Shown here in pieces: positions 31,520 to 48,649 of a DNA stretch of 64,000 bases; within the stretch, counting starts at the first letter, position 1; every line of letters starts with the position of its first letter. The notes beneath the pieces are model-generated. The model was not told the origin of the DNA, made no database searches, and was given only the letters and a program-made list of their open reading frames with translations. This DNA comes from Limnanthes douglasii subsp. nivea (taxonomy: Eukaryota; Streptophyta; Magnoliopsida; Brassicales; Limnanthaceae): contig JAUPFV010000003.1 of the NCBI GenBank assembly GCA_036936605.1, forward strand, positions 107,207,278-107,271,277, in the 5' to 3' direction. The translations under genes were made by a program, and so were the position numbers.

Positions 31520-32260
31520 TCTCAAACAGAAAAAATTCTCAACCATATATACGATGACATTATAAACATATTCAACAAAGCTCAAAACTAATGCAGTAAC
31601 CATTAAAGTTGGATAAAAACTTAGTTATAACTTATATATAACTAACAATCAGCTGAAGAACATGAAATCTACTTATGCTAACAATTTGGTACATGAAACA
31701 GCAAAGATCGTAACACTTCATAAGGTAATTAGAACTTCAGAAATATAAATTTATGGCGAAACAACAAAGATCGTAACACTTCATAAGGTACTGATAACTT
31801 CATAACTTCATAAGCTTTGCATTCTTCGATTAAAATAACATAAAAACAACTTCATCAAGATGAAAAACGAAAAGCATATGAAAATATTACCTGAGTTGAT
31901 AATGAAGAGATGGCCTGAAGCTTCAACGGAGGTACTACTCACTTTTGGCAGCCTAAAATCGACGGTGAACTGCAAAACTTTTACCGGTAGAAATATCAGA
32001 ACATTGAGTTGCTCACTATGTTAGGGTATTACTAGTTTGTAAAATATTACCGTATTTATATTTGTAAGCTACTAAGACGAATTCAAATTTTGAATTTTTG
32101 GTGGAAAATACACTGACCAAAATATGAGGGTAGTTGAGGGATAAAATAAAAATTAGGTATTGAAAAGGCATTAGTTTGGGGAGAAGGGTGTTTAGTAGGC
32201 ATAGAAAATAGTTGGGGTATTAGATGATAATAAGATTGGCGAGAAGGTACTTAGTGTGAT
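31520..32260. other. Right terminal region of the MULE, no gene
   Basis: AT-rich. ACAAAGATCGTAACACTTCATAAGGTA is duplicated 57 bp apart (31703 and 31760). The block 32130-32250 has G-rich phrases (GGGTAGTTGAGGG, TAGTTGGGGTATTAGATGA) that may be the outer terminus. No perfect inverted partner was found near 19560. Confidence 0.4.
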
Positions 32261-32401
32261 ATTTCCCTTTTTATTATCGACCAATAAAGATTTATGTCAT
32301 TCATATTAAATGAAACTCTTTTTTATCCGAGATTAAATTTAACTTAAAAGTTTTTGTTCTCACTCTGGTGAATCTATTGGTGGTTTCTAATTAGAAATTC
32401 A

Positions 32402-32680
32402 ATGGACAATATGTTATTATTGCGTGGAAGATTGTATGGGAAACAAACTCCCATCATTACTAAGACGATAATCTTTTTTGATGGGGTCATTTTTTGGAGG
32501 AATATGGAAAATACTAATGTTGATATTGAAATTGACTCAAAAAAATTATTTGAATTCTTAACTAGCTCTTGTTTTATATCTCCAATTATATCTCGCTACA
32601 GAAAATTAATATCTTCATCAATGTCTTTGAAATTAATATATAGAGAGAAAAATTCAACAGATGATTGGGTTGCGAAATAG
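32402..32680 (+). pseudogene. LINE-type RNase H (RVT_3) fragment
   Basis: The 92-codon frame contains NTNVDIEIDSKKLFEFL, then ISPIISRYRKLISS, then LIYREKNSTDDWVAK. This is the order of the RNase H-like domain found at the end of plant non-LTR retrotransposon polyproteins (E.DS..LV..I, the I..CR.L segment, and HV.RE.N..AD.LA). The reverse transcriptase part is absent and a stop follows WVAK. A dead fragment, lying about 110 bp from the TRIM. Confidence 0.65.
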
Positions 32681-32792
32681 TCTCCTAAAAGTAAATCTAA
32701 TTGTAACATTTATCTTCATGAGGCTCTTGCTCAATTTAGGGTTATCTTATTTTTAGAAAGTCTGGGTTTGGGGTATTTAAGGATAGAAAATA

Positions 32793-33188
32793 TGTTAAGA
32801 ATTTATATCTTTTACCAACCAATGTGATATTGTTCGCTTTGGGTCTGCAAAACTGCACGGTTTTGCTCCTTGGTTCACTCCCAAAAGGCCTCACTTTTTA
32901 GTCCAAGCGATGTGGGATAAAGGACCAACTTTACTCTTAATACTCTCCCTTAAACTTGATTTTTGGAATGCATTCCGTCTCGATACACCCATCACATCGC
33001 TTAGAACACAACGGAAGTTGCAACCTCACTCTGATACCATGTTAGAATTTATATCTCTCACCAACTAATGTGATATTGTCCGCTTTGGGCATGCAGACCC
33101 GCACGACTTTGCTTTTTGCTTCACTTCCCAAAGGCCTCACTTTTTAGTCTATGCGATGTGGAATAAAAGACCAGGTTTACTATTAATA
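32793..33188 (-). mobile_element. TRIM (terminal-repeat retrotransposon in miniature)
   Basis: Two direct repeats of about 150 bp (32793-32942 and 33040-33188) flank a 97-bp core, and the whole is bounded by a 5-bp duplication AAATA (32788-32792 and 33189-33193). On the minus strand the core starts with TGGTATCAGAGTGAGG right after the ...TAACA repeat end. That is the primer-binding site complementary to initiator tRNA-Met used by many plant copia-type elements. The core ends with the purine run AAGGGAGAG before the second repeat. There is no coding capacity. The terminal repeats differ by roughly twenty changes, so the insertion is not recent. Repeats with this 'CCCAAAAGGCCTCACTTTTTAG' core are familiar from many plant genomes. 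Confidence 0.88.
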
Positions 33189-34819
33189 AAATAAGACTTA
33201 GTCTATTTCTTTTTTTTTATTAAAATCAAATGACTCAATGTATTTTCTGTTTGTCTTGATATCTAACAAGTTGTAAGCAGGTTTATAACCGGACCTACGT
33301 TATGTTTTATATTGTGAATTTTTGGGTTAGGTAGATCTCTTCAAGTATTAATTTTGATTAAATGAAGCAAACTCTCTCCCAAAGCTAAATACCGACAATA
33401 ATTTAGATTGACGTGCTAAATAAACATATTATGTCATTGTCTTAAGGAAGTCCAAATTAAAAATAATTGAGTTAATTATTTCATTAACTAAATTAGACTT
33501 ATGGATGAAAAAACCCAAATAGACAAAGAGGTCCCAAATCTCAACACTTAAAGGCCCAAATTTGGACACTGTGATGAAAAGGGCCTAAATCTCAACACTT
33601 AAGCCTAAAATAATAAATCAGGGAAATAAATTGAATTATCAATTTATTGAGTTATGTTCCCGAGACACAAGGAAGTATTAAATGATGGGCTTTACAATGT
33701 TGGGCTTCACATTGTAAAGACTATAAGTAAGGGGCTAGGTTTAGGAATTTCATCATCCTAAACCTTAATAAAAAAGACGGACGCTTTTTTCATTGTCTGA
33801 AAACCTTTCATTTTTACTAACTCGTTTTGCACGTTTCTCAATGACAATATACAGAATCGCTAAAGAATGGAAAGGAACAAAATGTAATACTAGATGGAAA
33901 GCAGCAGACAAACTCGTAAGCATTCTTTGTTTTGTTTATTCATTAGGTGAATCCATAAAAAGGTTTTTATTTAAAATTTCGCGATTTGTTATTTATTATT
34001 TGACGCGATTTCGAATAATATATAACATGAGGATGTTTCAAAAGTTAGATGACTTTTTTAAAGAATTAAGGTTTTTCAAAAGAAAATTATAAATCAGGAC
34101 TGAAGTTCTAGAGAATGACATTAGATCGTTTCAAAAGGAAATGAGGATAATAATTTCTCATTTCATCCCAAATTTGTATAATATGTCAATAAAGCTAAGA
34201 AATGATCTCGAGTGTAGTCTAATTTTAGACTATTATACTTATACAATATGGCTTCTTTCTTAAGGAATAAAGAAAAAAAATTGTTTGAATAAATATAGTA
34301 ATAAAAAATTAAAAAAGACTGTAAAATAATTCAAAAAGAGGTAAAAATATTAATAATAGTTAAAATTTAAGAAATTTAAAAATTGCAAATAAAAGTAAGT
34401 TTTTTACAAATAAAAAGTTTGAATCATAAAATATGAATTTTAAAACCATGACACCAACAAAAATTACAAAAAAATTAAATAAGTCAATAACAAAACTATC
34501 AACTAGATGGATAGTGTTAAAAAGATTTATATATATTCTTAGTGGGAAAAAATCGATATGTTGGATAGATAATTTATCAATAGTTATTAGTATCAAACTT
34601 ACTTATCCATAAACGCCAATGTTTGAAAAATATAGATAACCACTTCGTTTTACAACTTATATATCGATAACTATTTGTATTTTTTTTTAATATACAATAT
34701 AGCTCTTAATCATTTTTTCTGTTTTTTTAAAAAACACGTCATATTTTTTACGCCATAAATTTAAAAAAATAAAAAACATGATTTGTTTTAATTTTTTAAG
34801 ACGAACAAAACTATATCTA

Positions 34820-34821
<2 letters not shown>

Positions 34822-34865
<44 letters not shown>
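34822..34865. repeat. (AT)n microsatellite
   Basis: About 22 uninterrupted AT repeats. Confidence 0.95.
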
Positions 34866-34867
<2 letters not shown>

Positions 34868-36043
34868 CAACTTTTTAGTTACCTAATTAGGTATAATTAT
34901 GATGCGAAATGAGTTTGGAGAAAACAACTGTGTTACAGTTGTGAAATTACATGTAATTTGGTGAAAAAAACTATGTTTTAAGTGCAAAATTACATGTAAA
35001 TCAATCGTGTTTCAATTGCATAAATAGATACAAATGTGTTGCATACTGCGTTAATAGGATTTTGGTCACTAAATAAATCTCATTGGGTTAAAAATGCAAA
35101 GAATAAAATTGTTTTTTTAAAATAAGTGTTAAATGAGTGTTAAATAACTAACTTTTTAGTTGAAATTTTCAGAAGAAAAAACTATATTTAGATATTAATT
35201 TGGTTAAAAAAAATTGTTCCAGAGTTACGTGCAAATGTAGCGTAAGTAAGAAGAAATTAGTCGCGTCTAAAGAAACCATTTCTATTTGAGTTTATGAATT
35301 ATAAGTAATTTGATTGCAAAATTACAAATAATTAATTATAATTTGGTTGCAAAAATAAAAAGAAGAAAATAAAAATTCTCTAAAATATCACTCATTAATT
35401 TAGTTTTGCTTGTCCTTAAAAATAAAATTATATGTGTTTTTATATTTTTTTTAATTAAAATTTAAAAAATATAAAGTTTTAAAAATAAAAAATAACTAAT
35501 CGTTGAAGTGTACGTGTATTGTGTAATTACGAATATTGTTGCAGGTGATTTACCTATGATCAATTGTGATGGCTAATCAGAGTTATTGGATCAACCTTGA
35601 TAGGTTAAGGGTAGTCTAATTCTAAAATTTGGATTATTATTATATTGTTAACAAGATCACATAATACTCTTGTTATTTTTTTTCTTATTTTTATTTATGG
35701 TTACAATTTTTGTTTATCTTAAGAAAAAATAAACTTACGTGCTTCTATCTTTTTATTTTTTTTATTTATTATGTTATTTATTTTTTTAAACGTGTTTAAC
35801 AATTAAATTAATACATATTCATTTTAAAATTTGAAATAAAAATTATTATTTTTTAATTAATAAAAAACAAAAAAGTTGTTTTAAATTTAAAAAAATCGAA
35901 CAACTTACAGCCAAAGTTTTTAACCTATTTAACATGTTTTTATAAATTTTATTTTAAACCACTTAAAAAATAATAAAAACAAATCCCAAATCATGTCTCT
36001 AACATTTAACTATAATATTCTCTCCGTTCGTGTCGTTTAATAG

Positions 36044-36150
36044 TTTTGAAAGTTTAAAGTTTTTCTATCAATATTAAAAAAAAAATAGTTTTGAAAGCTT
36101 AAAGTTTTTCTATCAATATTTGAAAAAAAAATGGTTTTGAAAGTGAAACA
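36044..36150 (+). repeat. 44-bp tandem repeat, about 2.5 copies
   Basis: TAGTTTTGAAAGTTTAAAG followed by TTTTTCTATCAATATT and a run of A is repeated in tandem with small changes. Confidence 0.75.
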
Positions 36151-36655
36151 ACATGATTAATGCTGCAATTGAAATGAGAATAAGAGAAGTACTATAAACT
36201 TTTAGTTGTGATCGTTGAATTAAATTTTAGTGTCGATCTTTCCAATTGTTTCAAACTTCCAATTTTTTGGAGTCATTAAAAAATTAGTTTTTGCGTAATA
36301 TTTAAACTTTGTTATCTGTAACTAATATAGACGTTTATAGCTTTTACCTAAATAAAACTCCTATAAAATATACCATTTATCGAATTGAAAAAACAAGACC
36401 ATGTAAAACATAACAATCAAATAAAGCTAGAGCATCTTCAATGTCTAATGCAATCAATCTCAACCCGTCTTTATTACTCTGAACACATCTTAATAGTACA
36501 AATGAAAAAAAATAAACAGAAACGTATCATCTATAAATACAAATTGTATACAAGACATGATTTTAAATAACAAACTACAGAAAGTTCTACATCCTGTAAA
36601 AATATGACAGACAATTGCTGCGTTGCTGTGCATAGTGGCGTACACGTAGGTGGCC

Positions 36656-41402
<4,747 letters not shown>

Positions 41403-41629
41403 GATGGAACCGAAACCGGTAAAGAACTAGAGAAGAAATCGGAATCTGCGAGAGAGAAGAACTCCAAAGGTCAAAGAAGTCTTTTCAGGCGTTCTCTCTC
41501 TCTATGGTTATCTCTCTTCTTTCACCAACCAAAATTGTCTCCTGATTAATTTTTGGGTGACCCAAAGAAAATTGAGAAAAAAGAGATCGCAAAGAAATGT
41601 CTTTGGGCTTTTAATTGGTTAAAACGAAA

Positions 41630-41765
41630 TACAAGGGTCTAAGGTTTTACTGTATTTTCCTTTTGGTCCTTTGGTTTTTACTACTAATACATAAGATGCG
41701 TAAGCGTAAAACCTTAGACCCTTGTATTAGTAGTAGTAAAAACCAAAGGACCAAAAGGAAAATAC
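41630..41765. repeat. Interleaved inverted repeat upstream of the AGD5-like gene
   Basis: Block A (41630-41650, TACAAGGGTCTAAGGTTTTAC) recurs exactly inverted at 41706-41726. Block B (41652-41690, starting GTATTTTCCTTTTGG) recurs inverted at 41724-41765 with a 3-bp AGT insertion. The order is A, B, spacer, A', B', so the two stems cannot both form in one simple hairpin. It lies 230-360 bp upstream of the start codon, in the promoter or 5' leader. Confidence 0.85.
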
Positions 41766-41769
41766 GTTT

Positions 41770-43430
41770 ACGTATAACATTTTTAAATAGTTAAATAGTT
41801 TAATAGTCACACGATAACATTTTTTATTTTATTCGAATGGTATATTTTAATATACTGTTTTAGATAACAAATTTTATTTTATTTTTATATATCTTTTATA
41901 TAAAAGAATGGTTTTAGTTTTACTTATTAAAAAAAACATTCTATGACAAAATTATTTCCATATATTTTATAAAATATCTTCTAAACATTATATTTTATAT
42001 TATTAAATAGTATTTTGTCAAATATTGTTTACTCCAGTATCTTTTAAACATATATTTTTTGGATAATAAATTTTATCTTATTTTAATATATTTGTTATAT
42101 AAAATATGTTTTTATTTTTATTTATTTTATTAAAAATATATTTTACATAACAAAATATATCTTTTAGATATTAGATTTTATTTTAAATATTTTTTGTTCC
42201 GAGTGCTATTTTTTTAGATAACAAAATTTATTTTATTTTTATATATATAAAAGTAAAAAAGTTATTTTATTTTTTATCTATTTTTTAAAATATATTTTAT
42301 ATAACAAATTTGATCTTAAATCTTCTGATATATTTTCTAAAACATTTTTTAGATATTAGATTTTATTTATATAATATTTTTTGAAATATATTTTAAAAAT
42401 AATATATTCAGATTTGTTTTTATTTTTATAAAATATTTTGTTGTAGTTTTGTTAACAAATAGTAGAAATTGAACTAAAAGGAAAATTAAAAAAAAAAACA
42501 AAAATAATAATGTTTAATAATCGTTGTGGGAACTTGTTAGCAAACAAGTAGTGACAGGCTCAGCTAAGAAAGCCTTTGTAGAGGATGATCTTTGGTCATG
42601 AGCCGTTTTGGGGTTTAACATATACGGTCTACATGCTCTAAAATAGTAGAAAGATCATTTCCTTTATGTCAAATGCATAGATAAATTGGATCTACAAAAT
42701 TATAATGGCAGCTTTTTTTTAGTTACTAATAAAGAGTACCATTATTTTTACTAGCCTAACAAGATCACATACAAACATAGTAAACTCTAAAACTCATATA
42801 ATTAAAAAATAATTCTTATTAAATTAAGAAACCATTTAGCTTTTACTTAAAAATTACTCAAAATTTTATTGTTATTAATTTTTAATTTTATTTTAAAAAT
42901 TGAACATACGACTGAAACAAATTGAGAAACTACATTTATCTATACCACAACTTCGGTAAAAACGAACGTCGAAGAGGTATAATTAATTTCGACTATTTTT
43001 TTTTATTATCTAAAGAAGAAGAAGATGTTCATCGTTATTATATTGAAACTTATAATGCTAGGCATTACAGATCAATAGTTAGATATATTTCAGAATAACA
43101 TTGTATAGTAGGATTGTGGAGCTCATATTAATACGCTTGCGAAACTTATTCTATTAGAGTTTGCAACTCATATGTTATCCAGATTTTGAAAATACATAAT
43201 TTCATATGTGTGAAACATGGTGTAGTTTCATTGCACAACGAGGCATAATTATAAACAATATATTTGCAATAAATTTATCAACTATTTCGTACACGTCTTG
43301 GAAATCGACAATACACAATAAAATCTCAACGGTATTATGTCATTATGTTGGCGAATAATCCAAAAAAATGACGTTTCATTGTGAAATCCACATATTGTGC
43401 CACCAATTAGATGCATAATTTTATATGTAC
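41770..43430. other. Extremely AT-rich spacer
   Basis: Nothing coding. TATTTTA-type low-complexity sequence dominates 41780-42450. At 42950-42985 there is a small imperfect palindrome (ACTTCGGTAAAAACGAACGTCGAAG) of the type seen near the ends of some plant DNA transposons, without a partner. Confidence 0.5.
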
Positions 43431-43439
43431 GTTATCATA

Positions 43440-45115
43440 GTGGCGAATTATATTAACTACTTCGTCACATAAGTGACGAATAAAACTAATTGTTCACCAA
43501 AAATTTGGAATTTTTTTAAGTTATTCTAACTATCAATCTCTTGGTTTTGTTCGGAGCCATTTGTTGTTTTCATGTCGTGGTAGTAATATTTATGTTAAAT
43601 ATTGACTTCATATGCTTGTTTTTATCATTTTCTAACCTAGGTCTGAAATATAAAAATCTATGATAATGCTTACGAAATACATAGTAATATATGTGTGGAA
43701 CCTTCGATACGTTATATGTGAAACCTATAGTAAGTTTGATGATACAAAAAGAATAAATTATATACACAAAACGTTCACTACTTATTTCGTCATATAGACG
43801 ACTGATAAAACTAAATATTTTATCAAACCACTTGTGAATCATTGTCGATCATTCTAACCACTAATATATTGGTTTTGTTATGACTCGTCTGTTGTTTTCA
43901 TATTACAAAGGCAAGATTTATGTAAAATATTAACTTCAGGTGCTTGTTCTTATTATTTTTTAACATATACCATAAATACAAAAATATGTGATATGGATTA
44001 CGAAATCTTAGTAATTATGCATGCGAAACTTTAAATAAATTATATGTGAAACATGCAGTATGGTTAATACGAAACCGAAGAGAAATTGTATATGTGAAAT
44101 ATAACTTACTTATTTTTCCTCATATGCTACAAATAAAACTATTCATTTTACAAATGTAGTTGCAAATTATATTAGGTCATTCTAACCATCGAATATTGGT
44201 TTTATTAGGACTTTAGATGTTAGTTTCATACAGTAGTAGCAAAATTTTACGTAAAATATTTACTTTAAATGTTTGTTCTTATCATTTTCCAATCTAGGCT
44301 AGAAATATGAAAATCTACAACACTGCTTGCGAAATATATTGTAATATATGTGGAAAATATTATATAAGTTATATAAGAAACCTTATATAAGGTATATGTA
44401 AAACTTAAAGTATGATTAATGCGAATCAATAAAAAAACTATACATGTGAAATAGTCATTACTCATTTCGACATGTATGCGACAGATAAAACTAACTATTC
44501 ATTAAACTGTTGGTGAATTATTAACGATCGTTACAACCACCGATATGTTGGTTTCATTATGACCCATATATTGTTTTCGTGTCGTGGTATACAGATTTAC
44601 ATGAAATGTTGACTTCATATGTTTGTTCTTATCATTTTCCAACCTAAACTTTGGATATGAAAACCTACAATATGGATTGGAAAATCTTAGTAATTATAAA
44701 TGTGAAACCATGTATAAATTATATACGAAACATGTAGCATATATGATGCGAAACCAATGAGAAATTATATATGTGAAACGTGATTTATTTATTTTGCGAA
44801 AAAAATGACGGGTAAAACTATTTATTTTGTGAATGAAGTGACAAATTATATTATATTATTCCAAACATTGATATATTGGTCTTGTTTGGACCCATTTGTT
44901 GTGTTCATGCAGTGATAACAGAGTTTATGTGAAATATTAAATTTAGATGTTTGCTCTTATCTTTTTCTAACTTAGACCATGAATATAAAATATAAAATAT
45001 AGATTCTGAAATATATTAGTATAATATATGTGTAAAATCTTGTATGATTATTGCACAATATGATCTTCTATACATTTTAATGTTGTTTACTTATTACATG
45101 GAGAAAATATTGGTG
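43440..45115 (+). repeat. 330-bp tandem repeat array, five diverged copies
   Basis: The anchor TTGGTTTTGTT (or close variants) recurs at 43541, 43869, 44196, 44548 and 44876, so the period is 327-352 bp. Each unit continues with TTGTT.TCATG, ATTTATGT.AAATATT, TTATCATTTTC.AA.CTAG, AAATAT.AAAATCTA, TATATGTGAAAC and a final block such as GACGAATAAAACTA. Copies differ by perhaps a quarter of positions. It lies upstream of the second Ulp1-type gene remnant, and a short inverted counterpart occurs near 51180. Confidence 0.85.
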
Positions 45116-46690
45116 AAATATCAATGGTAGTTGATTACAAGCAAGAGTCTGCGACCCACGAGCACTACAAATTTGATTTGATGACCGAGTGGGTTAAAGA
45201 GATCGGACAGAAAAAAAAACTTTGTGATTATAGTTAGATCGCACGATCCATGTCGTAAAGGTGGAACCCATAAGTTGTGTACCAATGTGAGATATCTGAA
45301 CAATATAATAAAATATTGGCATAAAAATATTGAAAATAAAAATCAGGTGGTAGTAAAAAATAATAACTATTCTTTTAGATTACTAGGTAAACTGGTCACA
45401 ATATGTGGTTTTGAAGCATGATTTTTTATGTACATAACTACAATCCGGTCAAATAATTATAAGGACATGCGCTAGTATGGAGGTTAATATCACGCAAAAC
45501 TAATGGTAGATAATCCAATATTTGGAACACGTCCTGCAATATATCACATGACCTAAAGAGTAACGTTCCAGAGAATGTCTCTAACATGCATAACATATAC
45601 AATTCCCAAAATAAAGGTTGACGTAAAAATACGATCGTTCATAAATGTAATCTTTGTTTTCTAGATTATAAACACACAACTGCATTCAATAACATATGAT
45701 CTCAAACAAATGAACTGACATCATAACATACTTGTTTTTTGCACATCGTTTAGCATTTATTTATTACATACGTTTTTGTGAGTGATTGTTATGGATAATA
45801 TGTGTAAGACTGTTAGATATGAAATGTCATTATTCAAAATAATATGAATTATTCTACCAATATGACATTTTATGTCAACTTCTCATTCATGACTATTGAA
45901 AAGCAAGATATTTATGAATGGTCTTATAATGTTTAAGAAATATTACAAAAGAAATGAATGCATGCTTTGTAAACTAGTATTCTATTACCATTCACAAATT
46001 TTGATGATTTGCATGTTTAAATCAATGTATATTCGTACACAATAGTACAAAACGGCTTCACAAGATGCTTAATTTTCTATATAACAAACACTACTATTTT
46101 GCATACACAATATAAACATAATATATATTACATATAATATATAGTATGTATTTCACATACATCAAATAATGGTTTCGCTCATAATAAAACATCTTTACGT
46201 AGAGAACATGAAAATATCTGCTAAGTTTGCTAAATCTCCCAAATCTTTTGGACCATCTAGCGAAAACCTTGGCAGATCAATACACTGCTTATCGGGACTA
46301 TATACTTTGGAGAACAAGATTCGACGTGCTATAATAAAGGAATACTATATTTAGTGTTTTAAGAACACCATCTTTTATAGTTTATTGAAAGTATTATTTG
46401 ATAAAAGAGTTATTAGTATGCATGTCCAATATAAATGATGAGACTTAATAGTTACAGTTATTAAAACATACGAAATTGGTTAAGCATCGTATAAGTTTGG
46501 TGAAAAATACGTGAGACTCATAAAAAATAATGTCAGGTGTGGTACATAACGAATGTCATTTAGTAAAATTAGACTTGAGGCTAAGATGATGGACGATGAA
46601 GGAGAGACTTCGCGTATAATTAACACATATTTCAATGATACTATTATGTAATATTATTGAAATCTATATCATTTAACCTAATCAGATTTT
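45116..46690. other. AT-rich stretch inside the second Ulp1-type element
   Basis: Short frames only (for example 46169-46354) without recognisable motifs. Confidence 0.4.
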
Positions 46691-46945
46691 TAGGATGAAC
46701 CGGTGAAAATATGAGCAATATGAGATGATGTCGAAATTATACGTGATATTGATGCACTTTTTATACTATTAGCTTGCTCTATCTTATTTTTCTCCACTTC
46801 AAGAGAAATAATTGATTTAACTATGGTTCACTATTTCAAATGCTTTGATAAAATTAATGACTACGATCAAGCTGAAACTATTAAGGAGAAACTAGTAAAT
46901 TCAATAAACAATTGTTTACCCAACTATCTCGAGAAATATGTATAA
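46690..46945 (+). pseudogene. DUF1985/Ulp1-partner-like exon of a second element
   Basis: The frame VEIIRDIDALFILLACSILFF, then VHYFKCFDKINDYDQAETIKEK and LVNSINNCL, aligns with exon B of the gene at 20990-21250 (VAKLLILFICSTIFYS, YVEDMLKINDYDWSGVIVEK, LSRSMENCL). KINDYD and the spacing to the final NC-L are shared. A stop follows soon after, at about 46943. The copy is more decayed than the first and belongs to a related but distinct element. Confidence 0.65.
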
Positions 46946-47199
46946 TATGTATCTATACTGGTGGTTACTAACTCATCCTTTCTGTTATTATAAAATTGTA
47001 TACCATCAACTTGTGTCTTATTGATTGTTTCTAGCATTTAGTTGTAACCATTTATTTTAGAACACTAACGATAAAAATAATTCTAGCTGACAGACCCTTA
47101 AGACCATGTTGTTTGAAATAGTTTGCATTAGACATAAGCTACGAGGATAGCTTAGTTGAATCATTAAAAATATTGAAAGGTCATAGGTATGTTATAACC

Positions 47200-47430
47200 A
47201 ATGTTTCACAAGAAATATAACATTAATTTTGTAAACATCGTAATAACTTTTTCACAATGAACTTAATAATAGTTACGAAAGCAACTTAAAATCAGTTTTG
47301 CATGCAAGTTAATATTAGTTTTACATTAGATTTAACAATGTTAACTTTACAGTCACAATAACTATAGTTTCACAATAAATGCAAACTTAGTTTTGCAGTA
47401 CAACTAAATCATATAGTTTATTTTCAGGTT
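47200..47430 (+). repeat. Short-motif cluster (AGTTTTGCA/AGTTTCACA)
   Basis: Diverged 25-30 bp units with TCAGTTTTGCATGC, TTAGTTTTACATT, ATAGTTTCACAATA and TTAGTTTTGCAGTAC follow each other. It sits just after the DUF1985-like exon, as the ATCGCG cluster does in the first element, and may be its counterpart. Confidence 0.5.
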
Positions 47431-48649
47431 TCTAGTAGACCTCTAATTTTAACTGATGTCAAATTAAAGGAAATTTAAACAACAAATGAAGATTGTAATA
47501 GACATTAACCAAACGGAAATGAGACTAGTGATGATGGATCAATTAAGTTCCTGTTTAAGCCACGAAACAAGATGAAGGGTATCAAACCATGGTAAGCGGA
47601 TCATGCATCTGAAGAAATTAGTCTTACATTATCAAACATGACTCTTATAAATGATGTTTTTGTTAGACACAAATATATTATCAAAATATGAAAACTTCTA
47701 AAAATAAGAATAATATGCTTTCAAAAGAGAATTTAGAGCATAAATAAAATATCAAAAGTCATAATGAAGAGATCAGCATGTTGAAGAATAAGATCTTCAG
47801 CCTATTAAAGTCTATTATGCATCAAAAGAACTTTTAACTAAATTAAACTTTGCAACTACCTATGTTGTAGATGTCTGCAAAATAAAATAAATTGATAACA
47901 CTTTAGCTCACGATTTACCCAAAAGACAACGCACGGTGGAACAGACTGATTAAATAACTATTATGGAGGAAAATGAACTTGACATTTTAGTAAAAAAACA
48001 CGATGATGTGAAAGAATAGAAAACCAATAATGTTACTATGGGGCAAGATAAATATCACCATCTAGAAATAAAAACAGAAGATGTGTAAGAAAATAAATAT
48101 GAGGAGACTAATGATGTTAGTATGAACGAAGATGAACTTAGCCATCTGGAAAATATGGGCGTAGAGAATGAAAAGAAACGATAGTCGTAATGATGGTAAA
48201 CATTGAAGTATAGAATAATGACCCTCTTGTAAATAATGATAATCAGGTGATAATATATGTAAATGGTGGTGCCCCTCATGATGATGATCCTCTAGGTAAA
48301 TACTAATGAATATATGATCTTTTAATTAACCTTTAATACCGTCAAAGTACATAAAAACCAAATTTTCATATGAAGATAAGGTCTATGAGGTTATTGAAAA
48401 TAACTGCAAAATAGGTTGAAGTACACATATATGAGGTAAAAGTACGGAATGAGGATGTGTTGAAAAACAATATACAAGATAAAGAGAAGAAACATGAAAC
48501 TAAGATGAGAATACAAGATAAGGACCACCATTTGGAGAAAACTACACAGACAAGCAATGACCGGCCTTTGGGAAAATGCACATGAGATAATATGAACAAT
48601 GTTGTGTAGATATCTGCCAAATAGGGAGAAATATATAATTTTGATGAAT

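Larger units (their letters stand above)
19560..32260. mobile_element. Mutator-like element remnant with Ulp1-partner-type gene, split by a gypsy insertion
   Basis: The outline is inferred from its parts. On the plus strand (about 20490-23235) is a spliced DUF1985-like gene of the kind that accompanies Ulp1-type proteases in plant MULEs. On the minus strand (31009-29222) is a MuDR-type transposase. The two face each other and both are cut off by a truncated minus-strand gypsy element. Motifs with the core CGCG(T/C) are scattered at both ends and in introns. Terminal inverted repeats were not found with confidence; many MULEs of the Kaonashi/KI type lack long ones. The end coordinates given are approximate. 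Confidence 0.55.
33194..36655. other. AT-rich intergenic DNA downstream of the AGD5-like gene
   Basis: No convincing gene. A stretch at 33640-33790 (GGGCTTTACAATG, TGGGCTTCACATTG, ACTATAAGTAAGGGGCTAGG) looks like an LTR promoter but has no partner. The 99-codon frame at 33793-34092 has no recognisable motif. Simple repeats occur at 34822 and 36044 (listed separately). Confidence 0.45.

Noticed and set aside
33793..34092. 99-codon frame as a gene
   Set aside because: No recognised motif, ordinary AT-rich composition, and it follows LTR-like sequence; best seen as chance.
43440..45115. CRISPR-like array
   Set aside because: Units are 330 bp, diverged along their whole length and without short identical repeats and unique spacers; also a plant nuclear context.
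45165..45265. A tRNA-like string GACCGAGTGGGTTAAAGAG
   Set aside because: It resembles the D-arm of Ser/Leu tRNAs, but no matching acceptor, anticodon or T-arm can be paired around it.
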